The translations under genes and the position numbers were made by a program. Shown here one piece after another: positions 43,776 through 52,783 of a stretch of DNA of 64,000 bases. Source of the stretch: Elioraea sp. (GTDB taxonomy: Bacteria > Pseudomonadota > Alphaproteobacteria > Acetobacterales > Acetobacteraceae); contig NZ_JALHPR010000016.1 of the NCBI RefSeq assembly GCF_022842375.1, forward strand, positions 38,652-102,651, in the 5' to 3' direction. The notes below the pieces were generated by a model. The model did not search any database. It was given only the letters and a program-made list of their open reading frames with translations, and was not told where the DNA came from. Each line of letters opens with the position of its first letter. Position 1 is the first letter of the stretch.

Positions 43776-45115
43776 CCCTCGGTGATCGCGGCGCCGAGGC
43801 CGCGCATCAGGTCGGCGAAGCCGGGGAAGGAGGTGTCGATGAAGCCGCCATCATCGATCGCCACGGGCTCCGCCGTCACCTGGCCCAGCACGAGGAAGCT
43901 CATGGCGATGCGATGGTCCATGTGCGTCTCGACCGTGGCCCCGCCGCGCGGCGGGGCGCCGGTGCCGTGTACCAGCAGGTCATCGCCCTCGATCGACACG
44001 CGCGCGCCGCAGGCCGCAAGCCCGGTGGCGATGGCGGCGAGCCGGTCACTCTCCTTCACCCGCAGCTCGGCAAGGCCGCGCATGCGGGTGGTGCCCGAGG
44101 CACAGGCGGCAGCGACGGCGAGGATGGGGAACTCGTCGATCATCGAGGCGGCGCGCGAGGCCGGCACGTCGACGCCGGTGAGCGGCGAGGAGGAGACGGT
44201 GAGGTCGGCCACGATTTCGCCCGCCTCGTCACGCTCGTCATGGATCTCGATATCCGCCCCCATCTCGGCGAGCGTCGCGTAGAGCCCGGCGCGGAGCGGG
44301 TTCATGCCCACGCCCTCGAGCGTGATCGACGATCCCGGAACGATCAGCGCCGCGACGGCGGGGAAGGCAGCGGAGGATGGATCAGCCGGCACGGCGATGG
44401 GGCGACCGGTGAGCTCCGGCTGGCCGGTGAGCAGGATCTCGCGCCCCCCCTCCTTCATGGCGTTGACCATGACCGTCGCACCGAAGCCGCGGAGCATGAG
44501 CTCGGTATGGTCGCGCGTCGGCGTGTTCTCGACCACGCGGCTGATGCCGGGTGCGGAGAGGCCGGCGAGCAGCACGGCGGATTTCACCTGCGCCGAGGCG
44601 ACCGGCACGGTGTAGTCGGCCGGCAGCGGGCTCGCCGCCCCCCTGATCGCGAGCGGAAGCCTTCCCCCCTCGCGTGCCCAGAAGCTGGCGCCGAGGGCCG
44701 AGAGCGGGTCGATCACCCGCTTCATCGGGCGGCGGCGAAGCGAGGCATCGCCCGTCATCACCGCGAAGATCGGGTGGCCGGCGAGGATGCCGGCGAGCAG
44801 CCGTGCCGCCGTGCCGCTGTTGCCCATGTCGAGAACGTCGGCGGGTTCTGCCAGCGCGCCGATGCCGCGGCCCGCCACCGTGTAGGTGCCGTCCTCGTGG
44901 CGCGTGACGGTGGCGCCCAGGGCGCGCATGGCGGCGGCGGTGCGCAGCACATCCTCGCCCTCGAGCAGGCCGGTGATGGTCGTTTCGCCGACAGCGAGCG
45001 CGCCGAGCATGACGGCGCGATGGCTGATCGACTTGTCGCCCGGCACGCGGATGCTGCCCGAAAGCGGGCCGTCCGCGCCTGTGGCTGTCATCCTGAGGGT
45101 GCTTGCGTGGCTCAT
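43772..45115 (-). CDS. aroA: 3-phosphoshikimate 1-carboxyvinyltransferase (EPSP synthase)
   Basis: 447 residues from ATG 45115 ([13 protein letters not shown]); ATG 45124 is possible and would add three residues. The open frame continues thousands of bases upstream only because of high GC. Seen: [20 protein letters not shown] near residue 22, [14 protein letters not shown] near 98, [34 protein letters not shown] and [13 protein letters not shown], all EPSP synthase motifs. It catalyses the sixth step of the shikimate pathway and is coupled to cmk. The start is divergent from the TIGR02300 gene. Confidence 0.97.
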   Translation of the reverse strand: MSHASTLRMTATGADGPLSGSIRVPGDKSISHRAVMLGALAVGETTITGLLEGEDVLRTAAAMRALGATVTRHEDGTYTVAGRGIGALAEPADVLDMGNSGTAARLLAGILAGHPIFAVMTGDASLRRRPMKRVIDPLSALGASFWAREGGRLPLAIRGAASPLPADYTVPVASAQVKSAVLLAGLSAPGISRVVENTPTRDHTELMLRGFGATVMVNAMKEGGREILLTGQPELTGRPIAVPADPSSAAFPAVAALIVPGSSITLEGVGMNPLRAGLYATLAEMGADIEIHDERDEAGEIVADLTVSSSPLTGVDVPASRAASMIDEFPILAVAAACASGTTRMRGLAELRVKESDRLAAIATGLAACGARVSIEGDDLLVHGTGAPPRGGATVETHMDHRIAMSFLVLGQVTAEPVAIDDGGFIDTSFPGFADLMRGLGAAITEG

Positions 45116-45252
45116 GGCGCGCATATCGCACAGGCCGCGGCGGCTGGGCAGGGGGGCTGATGCACGCTCTGCCGCGGATGCGGGATTTGACAGGCCCATG
45201 CGGCTGTGGCATCGCGCCGCCCCTGTCGAGTGCTGCCCGCAGGAGTGTCGCG

Positions 45253-45582
45253 ATGGCGAAGCCGGAGCTGGGTCTGAAGCGTGTCTGCGTCGCGTGCAGC
45301 GCGAAGTTCTATGACCTGACGAAAACCCCTGCCGTATGCCCCAAGTGCGGCACGGAGCAGCCGGCAGAACAGCCGCGCCCCCGCCGCCCGGCCCCGGCGG
45401 CCGACACGCGCGCGAAGCGGCCTGCTGCCGTCGTGGTGCCGGAGGATGTCGAGGTCGAGGTCGAGGCGGACGAGACCGAGGACGATGCGGTTCTCGAGGA
45501 CGCCGACGAGCTCGAGGGCGATGCCGACGAGCTCGCCGCCGACATCGAGGTTGAGCCCACCGACGGCGACGAGGAGCGGTAA
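45253..45582 (+). CDS. TIGR02300 (FYDLN-acid) family protein
   Basis: 109 residues from ATG 45253 with GGAG upstream at 45241-45244. N-terminus: [20 protein letters not shown] followed by [13 protein letters not shown], giving two CxxC pairs that could bind zinc. The rest is highly acidic (Glu/Asp-rich, pI very low). The family occurs next to aroA in alphaproteobacteria and has no known function. The usual FYDLN is FYDLT here. Confidence 0.9.
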   Translation: MAKPELGLKRVCVACSAKFYDLTKTPAVCPKCGTEQPAEQPRPRRPAPAADTRAKRPAAVVVPEDVEVEVEADETEDDAVLEDADELEGDADELAADIEVEPTDGDEER

Positions 45583-45588
45583 GCCGGC

Positions 45589-46866
45589 TCAGCCTCCTGG
45601 TGGCGCGGCGAGCAGGAGCTTGTTCGCCGCGTTGAGGGTTGCATAGAGCGCGGCCCAGTCGCGCGCAGCGCGGTCGCGCCCGGCCCCGGGCTGCCCGGCA
45701 GAGGCGCCCACCGCGTCGAGCACAGCGCCGATGCTCCGCCGCCCGTCGATGCGCGCGAGCAGGGCAGGGCCGAGCGGGGGAAGTACCAGCTGCGTGCGCA
45801 CCCCATCGAGGTCGAGTCCGATGCGCTGGCCAGGCCCGAGCGAGGCGGCCAGCGCCTTTCCGTCGAGATCGCGCAGCGTCGGGATCAGCCTCTCGTCGCT
45901 CGGGTCGGGCGCTGTCCATCCATCGGCCCGGCGCACGGCGTAGGCGATGTGCACCACCATCGTGCCGGAGAGGGCTTCGGCCAGCGCCGCGCGCTCCGCC
46001 CAGGGCAGGGCAGCGGCGCGGGCGCGCAGCTTCGGGTCTGACGCATAGGTCGCCGGGTCGTAGCGCAGCGGCTCGACCAGCGTGGTCGCGTGAAGCCCGG
46101 CACCGGCCAGCAGCGCGATCAGCTGCGTGACCGTGTAGGGCCTGTCGCGCGGGTGCAGCAGCAGGTCGACCAGCCCCGAATCGCCGCCGTCGAGATGGTC
46201 GCGGAACGCGCCGCGGCCGAGCGGGTGGCCAGGGTGCAGCCCGCGCACCAGCCGCCGCGCCGCCTCGATTCGCGCGGGAAGCGGCTCCGACGCCGGGGCA
46301 AGCGTGGCGAGTGCCTCCTGCAGCATGTAGACGCCGGCGCGGCCGTGCGGCGCATAGACCATCAGCCCCATCCCCCCGCCAGGGGCGAGCACGGCGGCAA
46401 TGGCCGCGAGGCCGGCGGCGGGGTCCGGCAGGTGGTGCAGCACGCCGCAGCAATCGATGTAGTCGAAGGGGCCGGGGGCAATCCGCGAGGCGTCGAGCAG
46501 GGAACCCTGGACAAAAGTCACGCGATGGCCGAGGCCGCGGGCGGCGATGCGCTTGCGGGCGATCGCCGCGGCTGCGGCGGAACGATCGAGATAGGTGATG
46601 TGGCCTGGCCTGCCGGCTTGCTCCATCTGCTGGGCGAGCATGACGAGCCCGTCGCCGGTGCCGCCGCCGGCCACGAGAACGGCGAGCGGGCGGGCAGGAT
46701 CGCTGCGGGCGGCGAACACCCAGTGGTCGATCTCGGCGAGGAAGGAGGGGCTGCCGAGGATGAGGCGTTTCGCCTCGTCCCTGGCGTCGCGGGCCGGGTA
46801 GGGATAGGCCTCGTACTGGGCGGCCACGGCGTCGTCTGCTGGATCTGTCATCGGTTGGTTTGGCAT
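45589..46866 (-). CDS. class I SAM-dependent methyltransferase (YEAYPYP type)
   Basis: 425 residues from ATG 46866 (MPNQPMTDP), with GAAGG 8 nt upstream; ATG 46851 is the alternative. Near the N-terminus [16 protein letters not shown] motif [20 protein letters not shown] near residue 65; [19 protein letters not shown] near 130. The C-terminal ~180 residues contain a winged-helix-like tail ([17 protein letters not shown]). Such proteins methylate unknown acceptors. It is divergent from the SpoU-type gene and converges on the TIGR02300 gene. Confidence 0.82.
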   Translation of the reverse strand: MPNQPMTDPADDAVAAQYEAYPYPARDARDEAKRLILGSPSFLAEIDHWVFAARSDPARPLAVLVAGGGTGDGLVMLAQQMEQAGRPGHITYLDRSAAAAAIARKRIAARGLGHRVTFVQGSLLDASRIAPGPFDYIDCCGVLHHLPDPAAGLAAIAAVLAPGGGMGLMVYAPHGRAGVYMLQEALATLAPASEPLPARIEAARRLVRGLHPGHPLGRGAFRDHLDGGDSGLVDLLLHPRDRPYTVTQLIALLAGAGLHATTLVEPLRYDPATYASDPKLRARAAALPWAERAALAEALSGTMVVHIAYAVRRADGWTAPDPSDERLIPTLRDLDGKALAASLGPGQRIGLDLDGVRTQLVLPPLGPALLARIDGRRSIGAVLDAVGASAGQPGAGRDRAARDWAALYATLNAANKLLLAAPPGG

Positions 46867-46885
46867 CGAGGGGCCTTCGGAGAGC

Positions 46886-47452
46886 ATGGACGCGGCGCGC
46901 GGCTGGTTCGGCATCGGCATGGAGGGCGTCAGCAAGGCGGGCAACGCGGGGGCGGTGTTTCGCACCGCGCACGCCTTCGGTGCTGCCTTCCTTTTCACGG
47001 TCGGCGAGAGCCCTGGCCTTGCCGCCACGCGCATCGCCGATACCTCGGATGCGACGCGGCACCTGCCCTTCTACCGGTGGCCCTCGCCCGATGCCATGGG
47101 CCTGCCGGCGCGCACCAGGCTCGTCGGCGTCGAGGTGGTCGATGGCGCGATCCCGCTGCCCTCGTTCCGCCACCCGTTGCAGGCGGCCTACGTGTTCGGG
47201 CCGGAACGCGCGAGCCTTTCGCCCGCCATGCTGGCCGCCTGCGACTTCGTGGTGCGCATTCCGACGCGGTTCGCGATCAACCTCGCCGTCGCTGCTGCGA
47301 TCGTGATGTATGACCGGCAGGTGACGCATGGCCGCTACGCCGACCGGCCGGTGATGCCCGGCGGGCCGGCCGAACCGCCGCCGAAGCATGCCCATGGCAA
47401 GCCGATCTTCCGTCGCGGCCTGCCGCCCCTGTTCCGCGATGGCGAGTCGTGA
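46886..47452 (+). CDS. RNA methyltransferase, TrmH/SpoU family
   Basis: 188 residues from ATG 46886, GGAG upstream. The three SPOUT motifs: [18 protein letters not shown] near residue 16 (motif 1), [16 protein letters not shown] near 97 (motif 2) and [19 protein letters not shown] near 125 (motif 3). The N-terminal substrate domain of larger TrmH-like enzymes is missing, as in TrmL-type small members. It 2'-O-methylates a tRNA or rRNA ribose; the target is unknown. Motif 3 has INLAVAAA instead of the common LNVSVAAA. Confidence 0.88.
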   Translation: MDAARGWFGIGMEGVSKAGNAGAVFRTAHAFGAAFLFTVGESPGLAATRIADTSDATRHLPFYRWPSPDAMGLPARTRLVGVEVVDGAIPLPSFRHPLQAAYVFGPERASLSPAMLAACDFVVRIPTRFAINLAVAAAIVMYDRQVTHGRYADRPVMPGGPAEPPPKHAHGKPIFRRGLPPLFRDGES

Positions 47453-47509
47453 CGTGATCCAGGCCCGATACGCTTGAGAAGGGGGCCAGCGCGTTCTATG
47501 CAGGGCGGC

Positions 47510-48100
47510 ATGATCGCGACACGACCACTTCTCGCCGCCCTGCTCCTTGCGCTGGCCCTGCCAGCCATGGCGCAACAGGCGCCACAGCGCCCCGCGCAGC
47601 CAGCCCAGCCCCAATCTGGCCAACCGCAGCGCCCCGCCCAACCCCAGGCCCAGCCCCAGGCCGGCGGCCCGACCTCGATCGGCCGCTTCGACGACTGGGA
47701 GGCGGCCACGCTGTCCGAGCGCGGGCAGAAGGTCTGCTACGCCTTCACCCGCGCGGCTGCCTCGGCGCCAGCGGTGCAGGGCCGTGGCGAGGTCGTGCTG
47801 GTGCTGACCCATCGCGGCCGGTCGCGCGACGAGGTGGCCATCCGCGCCGGCTACACATTCCCCGCCAATGCCGAGCCTTCGGGAACGGTCGAGGCCTCGG
47901 GCGGCAATGTCGCGCTCGCCTTCTTCTCGGCGGGCGAGGCTGCCTTCGCGCGCGATCGTGCAGCCGCGGTCAACGCGTTCGAGCGCGGCCGCGCGCTCAG
48001 GCTCACGAGCCCCGGGCCGCGCGGCGGCAATGTCGTCGACATGTTCAGCCTGCGCGGCTTCTCCGCCGCACGCCGGGCGATCAACGAGGCGTGCAAGTGA
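47510..48100 (+). CDS. invasion-associated locus B (IalB) family secreted protein
   Basis: 196 residues from ATG 47510 ([21 protein letters not shown]); ATG 47498 is also possible. After the signal comes a Gln/Pro-rich linker of ~40 residues, then [42 protein letters not shown] and the C-terminal [18 protein letters not shown], typical of IalB with its two Cys. Family members in Bartonella affect host-cell entry, but most alphaproteobacteria have them for unknown envelope roles. Overlaps rlmN by 4 bp. Confidence 0.82.
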   Translation: MIATRPLLAALLLALALPAMAQQAPQRPAQPAQPQSGQPQRPAQPQAQPQAGGPTSIGRFDDWEAATLSERGQKVCYAFTRAAASAPAVQGRGEVVLVLTHRGRSRDEVAIRAGYTFPANAEPSGTVEASGGNVALAFFSAGEAAFARDRAAAVNAFERGRALRLTSPGPRGGNVVDMFSLRGFSAARRAINEACK

Positions 48101-49284
48101 GTGATGCCGCACTGACGGCTGACGAGGCAACGCGGATCGGCGCCAAGGCGGCGCTGTTCTCACCCCCCGATGCCGTCCTCGCCGATGGCCGCCGCGACCT
48201 CGTCGGGCTGACGCGCGAGGAGATCGCCGCCGCGATCGAGGGCCTGGGCGAGGATGCGAAGGCCGCGCGAATGCGCGCCAAGCAGATCTGGCACTGGATC
48301 TACCACCAGGGTGTCACCGACTTCGCGCGGATGAGCACGATCGCCCGCCCGATGCAGGCGAGGCTCGCCGAGCGTTTCGTGATCGGCCGCGCCGACGTGG
48401 CGGCAGACCAGCAATCGGCTGACGGCACGCGCAAGTGGCTGTTCCGCTTCCGTGACGGACAGGAGGCCGAGACCGTCTACATCCCCGACCCCGGCGAGCC
48501 GCGCGGGTCGGTCTGCATCTCGAGCCAGGTGGGGTGCACGCTCTCCTGCCGCTTCTGCCACACCGGCACGCAGAAGCTGGTGCGCAACCTCGGTGCGGCC
48601 GAGATCGTCGGCCAGTTCATGGCCGCGCGCGATGCCTATGGCGAGTGGCCGAGCCCGAAGGGAGAGGCGCGGCTGCTGTCCAACATCGTGCTGATGGGCA
48701 TGGGAGAGCCGCTCTACAACTACGACAACGTCGCGAAGGCGATGACCATCGCGATGGACAACGAGGGGCTGTCGCTGTCGCGCCGGCGCATCACGCTGTC
48801 GACCTCCGGCGTCGTTCCGATGATGGATCGGTGCGGGACCGAGCTCGGCGTGAACCTTGCCGTGTCGCTGCACGCCGTGACCGACGAGCTGCGCAACGAG
48901 ATCGTGCCGCTGAACCGCAAGTATCCCCTGGCCGAGCTGATGGCCGCGTGCCGGCGCTATCCGGGTGCATCGAACGCGCGCCGCATCACCTTCGAGTACG
49001 TGATGCTGAAGGGCGTGAACGACAGCGTGGCCGAGGCGCGCGAGCTCGTGCGGCTGATCAGCGGCATGCCGGCGAAGGTGAACCTGATCCCGTTCAACCC
49101 CTGGCCAGGCTCGTCCTACGAAACCTCGACGCAGGCCTCGATCCGCGCCTTCGCCGCGATCGTGATGGACGCCGGCTACGCCGCGCCGGTGCGCAACCCG
49201 CGCGGGCGGGACATCCTCGCTGCCTGCGGCCAGCTGAAAACGGCGAGCGAACGGGCGCGGAAGGCAACGCGGCCAGCGGCCTGA
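48097..49284 (+). CDS. rlmN: 23S rRNA (adenine(2503)-C(2))-methyltransferase RlmN
   Basis: 395 residues from GTG 48097, which overlaps the IalB stop (GTGA) and has GAGG 7 nt upstream; GTG 48091 has no room for this site. Radical-SAM CxxxCxxC is in [25 protein letters not shown] precedes it, and the catalytic Cys lies in [12 protein letters not shown] near the C-terminus. [17 protein letters not shown] is also typical. It methylates A2503 of 23S rRNA and also A37 of tRNAs. Confidence 0.97.
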   Translation: MSDAALTADEATRIGAKAALFSPPDAVLADGRRDLVGLTREEIAAAIEGLGEDAKAARMRAKQIWHWIYHQGVTDFARMSTIARPMQARLAERFVIGRADVAADQQSADGTRKWLFRFRDGQEAETVYIPDPGEPRGSVCISSQVGCTLSCRFCHTGTQKLVRNLGAAEIVGQFMAARDAYGEWPSPKGEARLLSNIVLMGMGEPLYNYDNVAKAMTIAMDNEGLSLSRRRITLSTSGVVPMMDRCGTELGVNLAVSLHAVTDELRNEIVPLNRKYPLAELMAACRRYPGASNARRITFEYVMLKGVNDSVAEARELVRLISGMPAKVNLIPFNPWPGSSYETSTQASIRAFAAIVMDAGYAAPVRNPRGRDILAACGQLKTASERARKATRPAA

Positions 49285-49293
49285 CGCGCGACC

Positions 49294-49337
49294 GGCGACG
49301 TCAACGGGGACCGCACCGCGGTCCCCGTCACGTCGCC
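49294..49337. terminator. bidirectional GC-rich hairpin after rlmN and the small secreted gene
   Basis: Outer arms GGCGACGT (49294-49301) and ACGTCGCC (49330-49337) and inner arms ACGGGGACCGC (49304-49314) and GCGGTCCCCGT (49318-49328) form a long stem with the loop ACC. It lies between converging rlmN and the small gene ending at 49357. No T-run is present, so termination is an inference. The core GGGGACCGC/GCGGTCCCC recurs at 49788-49813. Confidence 0.65.
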
Positions 49338-49356
49338 GACATCCTGGCTGCTACGC

Positions 49357-49635
49357 TCAGACCTTCGGGCCGACATAGCCCTCGCTGCCGGACGACACCT
49401 GCGTGCCGCCGCCCACGATCACGCGGCCCGAGGGCGCGGGCAGGAACACGGCAGGACCCTCGGCACCGGCCGTGGTGAAGGCCGGGTTGGTCATGACGGT
49501 GATGCCGCCCTCGACCGGCGCCTCCGAGGAGGCGAAGGCAGGCGAGCCCAGCATCAGCGCGAGCGCCGCTGCGAGGATGGCCGGTGCAGCCCGGTAGGCA
49601 GAGGCTGCGATGGTGTCGACGGTGTTCATGGTCAT
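49357..49635 (-). CDS. small secreted protein, paralogue A (unknown family)
   Basis: 92 residues from ATG 49635, with AAAGGAG five nt upstream on its strand. Signal-like N-terminus with IAASAYRAAPAILAAALALM; cleavage likely near AFAS. Mature ~55 residues: SEAPVEGGITVMTNPAFTTA, then GAEGPAVFLPAP, and a C-terminus SSGSEGYVGPKV. It is clearly related to the product of 49941-50171 (shared EAPVxGG, PAFTTAG, EG, F.PA, final Y.GP). I do not recognise the family. A GC-rich hairpin follows each of the two genes. Confidence 0.75.
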   Translation of the reverse strand: MTMNTVDTIAASAYRAAPAILAAALALMLGSPAFASSEAPVEGGITVMTNPAFTTAGAEGPAVFLPAPSGRVIVGGGTQVSSGSEGYVGPKV

Positions 49636-49775
49636 GGTCTCCTTTCTCCGCAGGCGCCGGGATGACGCCCGCCACGGAAAGGAGTTATCGGCGCCTCCGT
49701 TTGCACGCGTGTTTCGCGGCGCGGCAAAAAGGGTTTCGTCCGTGTCGCGCTGCGACGGCCGTACGCGCCGCAACT

Positions 49776-49813
49776 GAAACAAACGAAAAGGGGACCGCGC
49801 TGGCGGTCCCCTT
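49776..49813 (-). terminator. intrinsic terminator of small secreted gene B
   Basis: On the minus strand, arms AAGGGGACCGC and GCGGTCCCCTT (49803-49813 and 49788-49798) with loop CAGC are followed by TTCGTTTGTTT, a T-rich run. This is a good rho-independent terminator for the gene ending at 49941. Its stem core is the same as that of the hairpin after paralogue A. Confidence 0.75.
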
Positions 49814-49831
49814 CGTCATCCGGAGCCTGGC

Positions 49832-49867
49832 CTGGACCGTGATCCGTTCTGACGGATCACGGTCCAG
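49832..49867. repeat. perfect 16-bp inverted repeat with TCTG loop
   Basis: CTGGACCGTGATCCGT (49832-49847) and ACGGATCACGGTCCAG (49852-49867) are exact reverse complements around TCTG. It is not followed by a T-run. It looks like a dispersed palindromic (REP/BIME-type) element; only this copy is in the window. Confidence 0.7.
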
Positions 49868-49878
49868 CCGTTCCTTGC

Positions 49879-49935
49879 GAGCAATTTCATCCGCTTACGG
49901 ATCGCTCCGCGATTCAACGTAAGCGGATATTGCTC
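49879..49935. repeat. imperfect palindrome with 11-bp and 7-bp arms
   Basis: ATCCGCTTACG (49889-49899) pairs with CGTAAGCGGAT (49918-49928), and outer GAGCAAT (49879-49885) with ATTGCTC (49929-49935), leaving three unpaired bases on the left. It ends 5 bp before the stop of paralogue B and may be a second palindromic element adjacent to the first. Confidence 0.65.
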
Positions 49936-49940
49936 TCGGG

Positions 49941-50171
49941 TCAGCCGCGCGGGCCGATATAGGCCTCCGCGCTGCTGCCAAGGCGCTGGCTGGCGGTCGT
50001 CAGGGTCATCTGCGGCGTCGCGGGCCGGAACATTGCCGAACCCTCGCTGCCGGCAGTCGTGAAGGCAGGAGCGGTCACCGTCGCCGCGCCGCCATGGACG
50101 GGCGCCTCTGCGGAGGCGAAGGCGGGGGTGCCGAAGGCGATCAGGGCGGCGGCGAGAAGGGCGGTCTTCAT
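49941..50171 (-). CDS. small secreted protein, paralogue B (unknown family)
   Basis: 76 residues from ATG 50171, with CCAGGAGATAACG upstream. Signal: MKTALLAAALIAFGTPAFA, then mature ~55 residues starting SAEAPVHGGAATVTAPAFTT, followed by AGSEGSAMFRPATPQ, ending SSAEAYIGPRG. The mature part follows paralogue A closely at the EAPVxGG, PAFTTAGxEG and C-terminal YxGP blocks, while the signals differ. No known domain is recognised. Location outside the inner membrane is inferred from the signal. Confidence 0.78.
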   Translation of the reverse strand: MKTALLAAALIAFGTPAFASAEAPVHGGAATVTAPAFTTAGSEGSAMFRPATPQMTLTTASQRLGSSAEAYIGPRG

Positions 50172-50414
50172 GGTCGTTATCTCCTGGTTGCGTCGTTATC
50201 GCTGGGTGCTGGCCGGACCGTTCCGTCAGCGTGGCGCGTCCTCGGTCCGATCCGGTGGTCCGCAGCGCGTCACTGAACAGGGTTCGCCGCAGAACGGCGG
50301 CAGGATGCGTCCCTCGCCGTCATGCAAGGGTTGCGGTGAACGCGCGTAACCTCGCGGTTCTGCGAGCGAACCCGAGGGGCTGGCGCGCTGGCGGCTGGCG
50401 GGCGAGGATCGCGC
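50172..50414. other. divergent promoter region between small secreted gene B and MFS gene
   Basis: 243 bp with no recognised gene. It must contain the promoters for the small secreted gene (minus) and the MFS gene (plus). No strong promoter match was identified by eye. Confidence 0.4.
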
Positions 50415-51563
50415 GTGCCCTCCCAGACGCCGCTGCCCGTCCTGATCCTTGCCGCCTTTCTCTCCGGCGCGGGGATGCGGATCGCCGACCCGCTGCTCGC
50501 CGCCGTTGCCACCGACTTCGGGGCGACCATCTCGGCTGCCGCCGCCACTGTCGCTGGCTTCACCTTCGCCTATGGCATTGCCCAGCTCGTCCTCGGCCCG
50601 CTCGGCGACCGGTTCGGCAAGCTCACGCTCATTGCTGTCTGCATGGCCTGCTATGGCGCCGCGACCGTTGCCTCGGCGGCGGCGCCGAGCCTCGAGGCGC
50701 TGATCGCGCTGCGCGCGCTGGCCGGTGCCTTCGCCGGTGGGCTGATCCCTGTCGCCATCGCGCTGATCGGCGACACGACCCCCTATGCCGACCGCCAGGC
50801 GACGCTCGGCCGTTTCATGACCGGGATGGTCTTCGCCAACCTCATGGCAGCCCCGCTCGCCGGAGTGGCGGGCGACATCGTCGGCTGGCGGCCGGTGTTC
50901 GCCGTCCTCGGGGTGATGGCGCTGGCGGCAGCGATCCCGCTGTGGCGGGCAGCGCGCGCGATGGGCCAGCCGCCCCCGCGGGCGACAACCAGCGCGCTCG
51001 CCCGCTACCTCGCCCTGCTCGGCCGGCCCGCGGCGCGGCGGCTTCTGCTCCTCGCCGGCGTCGAGGGTGGCGTGGCCTTCGGCGCACCACCCTTCCTCGG
51101 TGCCTTCCTCGTGGAGGAATACGGGCTTTCCTACGCCATCACCGGCCTGGTGCTCGGCGCTGCGGGGCTGGGCGCGCTGGTCTACACCCGCATCGCCGGA
51201 AGGCTGGTCGCGCGGTTCGGGGAACGTGGCCTGCTCGCGTGGGGCGGCGTCGGGCTCGTTCTCTGGCTGGGCGCGATCGCCGCCGCCCCGCCGGCGTCGT
51301 GGCTCGGCCCGGTGAGCTTCCTCGGCGGGTTCTCGCTGGTCTGCTTCCACGGTGTCCTGCAGGCGCGCGGGTCCGAGATCGCGCCGGAGAGCAGGGCGAC
51401 GGGCATGGCCGCCTTCGCCTTCTCGCTGTTCGTCGGCCAGGCGATCGGGGCGGCCATTGCCGGGCTCACGCTGCCCTCGCTCGGGTTCAGGGGGTTGTTC
51501 GCTGCCGCGGCGGTGGTGATGACGGCGCTGGCGCTCGCCGCGCGATTCTCGCCAGCGAAGTAA
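50415..51563 (+). CDS. major facilitator superfamily transporter
   Basis: 382 residues from GTG 50415, with GAGG upstream. About 12 helices. The MFS loop 2-3 motif appears as GPLGDRFGKLTLIAVC near residue 62; ALRALAGAFAGGLIPVAIALIGD is typical of drug/sugar efflux members. The C-terminal half repeats GRLVARFGERGLLAWGG. Probably an exporter (CflA/Bcr or arabinose-efflux-like); substrate unknown. It converges on the next gene with 1 bp between stops. Confidence 0.9.
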   Translation: MPSQTPLPVLILAAFLSGAGMRIADPLLAAVATDFGATISAAAATVAGFTFAYGIAQLVLGPLGDRFGKLTLIAVCMACYGAATVASAAAPSLEALIALRALAGAFAGGLIPVAIALIGDTTPYADRQATLGRFMTGMVFANLMAAPLAGVAGDIVGWRPVFAVLGVMALAAAIPLWRAARAMGQPPPRATTSALARYLALLGRPAARRLLLLAGVEGGVAFGAPPFLGAFLVEEYGLSYAITGLVLGAAGLGALVYTRIAGRLVARFGERGLLAWGGVGLVLWLGAIAAAPPASWLGPVSFLGGFSLVCFHGVLQARGSEIAPESRATGMAAFAFSLFVGQAIGAAIAGLTLPSLGFRGLFAAAAVVMTALALAARFSPAK

Positions 51564-51564
51564 C

Positions 51565-52695
51565 TCAGCAGCGCTGGCGGGGCGTCGGCTCGGTCATGAA
51601 GGCGACGAGGCATGGCCCGAACCGGTCGGCGAATTGCCACTGGTTGCCAGCGCCATGGCCGGTGAAGCCCTCCGGCCTGTCGACCACCAGCACCGCGCCG
51701 ACGCGGGGGCCGATCTCCTCCGTCATGATGCGGGCGCGGCCCTCGAAATCGGCGACGAACGGGTCGAGTGCGAATTGCACGAAGGCCGTGCGGGCGCGCG
51801 GGCTTGCCGCCTCGCGGGCGATGCGGCGGAACTGATCGGTCTGGCCGGAGAGGTTCATGCTTGCACCCGATCCGTGCGCAGCCGCGGCGATCGCGATCGC
51901 GCCATCGACCAGGCCGGGCGTGGCCAGCATCTGCAGGCTGTTCCAGCCGCCGCGCGACTGGCCGGCCATGATGACGGTGCCGTAGCCCCTGGCGCGAAGC
52001 TGGGCGAGCCCGTCCCGCAGCCAGCCCGCGGCACGTTCTGCATCATCCGTGCTCGGGTGGCGGTCGAAGCGGAACACGTCGAACCCTGCATTGTTGAAGT
52101 GCCGCACCCAGCTGTGCGGCTGGACGCCGCGATTGTCCTGGTCGGATGCGCCGCGGCCGTGGCCGAACACGATCGCACCCTTCGCTGCCGTGGCTCCCGT
52201 GCCCGGGCCGCGCCAGAGGAAGCGCGCATCGGGAACGATCTCCCACCGCATCGTGCTGCCGATGCCGATGCTCGCCGGTGGTGTCTGGCTGGGCGCCCAT
52301 TCCCGCCCCGGCGCGACGACCGAGAGTTCGACGGCGTACAGCGCGCAGCCTGCCCCGCGGGCGCGCTGATTGCAGTTGGCCAATGCCTGCGTCTTGGCTG
52401 CCTCGACATCACGGATGCCCCAGGCGCCGCCTTGCGCCCCGTTCGGCCCGAAGGCGATGGCCCGGCCGACATTATAGCCGGTCCAGCGTGCGTAGAACGC
52501 GGCGTTCTCGGGTGTGATCCCGGCGAGTGATGGCGGGGCGAGGAGGGGGAGTGGCGGCGGTGCATGCACCTGCACCTGCACCTGCGGCGCGGCTGCCAGC
52601 GCAGGAGGCCTCGCCTGCCGTTGCTGCTGTTGGGCCTGCGCCACGGCCGCGCTGGGCACGAGGAGGACGAGGAGGAGTGCTGCAATGCGCTGCAT
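51565..52695 (-). CDS. secreted alpha/beta-hydrolase-type protein
   Basis: 376 residues from ATG 52695. Signal MQRIAALLLVLLVPSAAVA, then a Gln/Pro/Val-rich stretch. Residues ~90-130 (GGAWGIRDVEAAKTQALANC) resemble a DUF4189-like segment. The hydrolase domain has GAIVFGHGRGASDQDN near 175, the nucleophile elbow IMAGQSRGGWNS (GxSxG) near 238, and a late FTGHGAGNQWQFADRFGPC with a plausible catalytic His. An esterase- or peptidase-like extracytoplasmic role is inferred. Confidence 0.8.
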   Translation of the reverse strand: MQRIAALLLVLLVPSAAVAQAQQQQRQARPPALAAAPQVQVQVHAPPPLPLLAPPSLAGITPENAAFYARWTGYNVGRAIAFGPNGAQGGAWGIRDVEAAKTQALANCNQRARGAGCALYAVELSVVAPGREWAPSQTPPASIGIGSTMRWEIVPDARFLWRGPGTGATAAKGAIVFGHGRGASDQDNRGVQPHSWVRHFNNAGFDVFRFDRHPSTDDAERAAGWLRDGLAQLRARGYGTVIMAGQSRGGWNSLQMLATPGLVDGAIAIAAAAHGSGASMNLSGQTDQFRRIAREAASPRARTAFVQFALDPFVADFEGRARIMTEEIGPRVGAVLVVDRPEGFTGHGAGNQWQFADRFGPCLVAFMTEPTPRQRC

Positions 52696-52783
52696 GGTTG
52701 GTCCAGGATAGCGTGACGCCGGCGTCGGAGGCTCGCATGCGCCGATGCTGCGTCGCAACGGTAACCGCAACCGATGAGCGATC

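Larger units (their letters stand above)
49636..49940. other. inverted-repeat-rich spacer between the two small secreted genes
   Basis: This 305-bp spacer holds the 5' untranslated region of paralogue A (near 49636-49775), then a terminator-like hairpin (49776-49813), a perfect 16-bp inverted repeat (49832-49867), and a third imperfect palindrome (49879-49935). No other gene was seen. Confidence 0.7.

Noticed and set aside
43772..48163. A 1463-residue minus-strand open frame
   Set aside because: Only its last 447 codons (43772-45115) are aroA. The rest runs antisense to TIGR02300, SpoU-like and IalB genes, is rich in Arg/Pro/Ala and has no family signal. It is open only because stops are rare at this GC content.
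49832..49935. Palindromes as phage attachment or IS end sequences
   Set aside because: No integrase, transposase or target-site duplication was found beside them. Dispersed palindromic repeats are the simpler reading.
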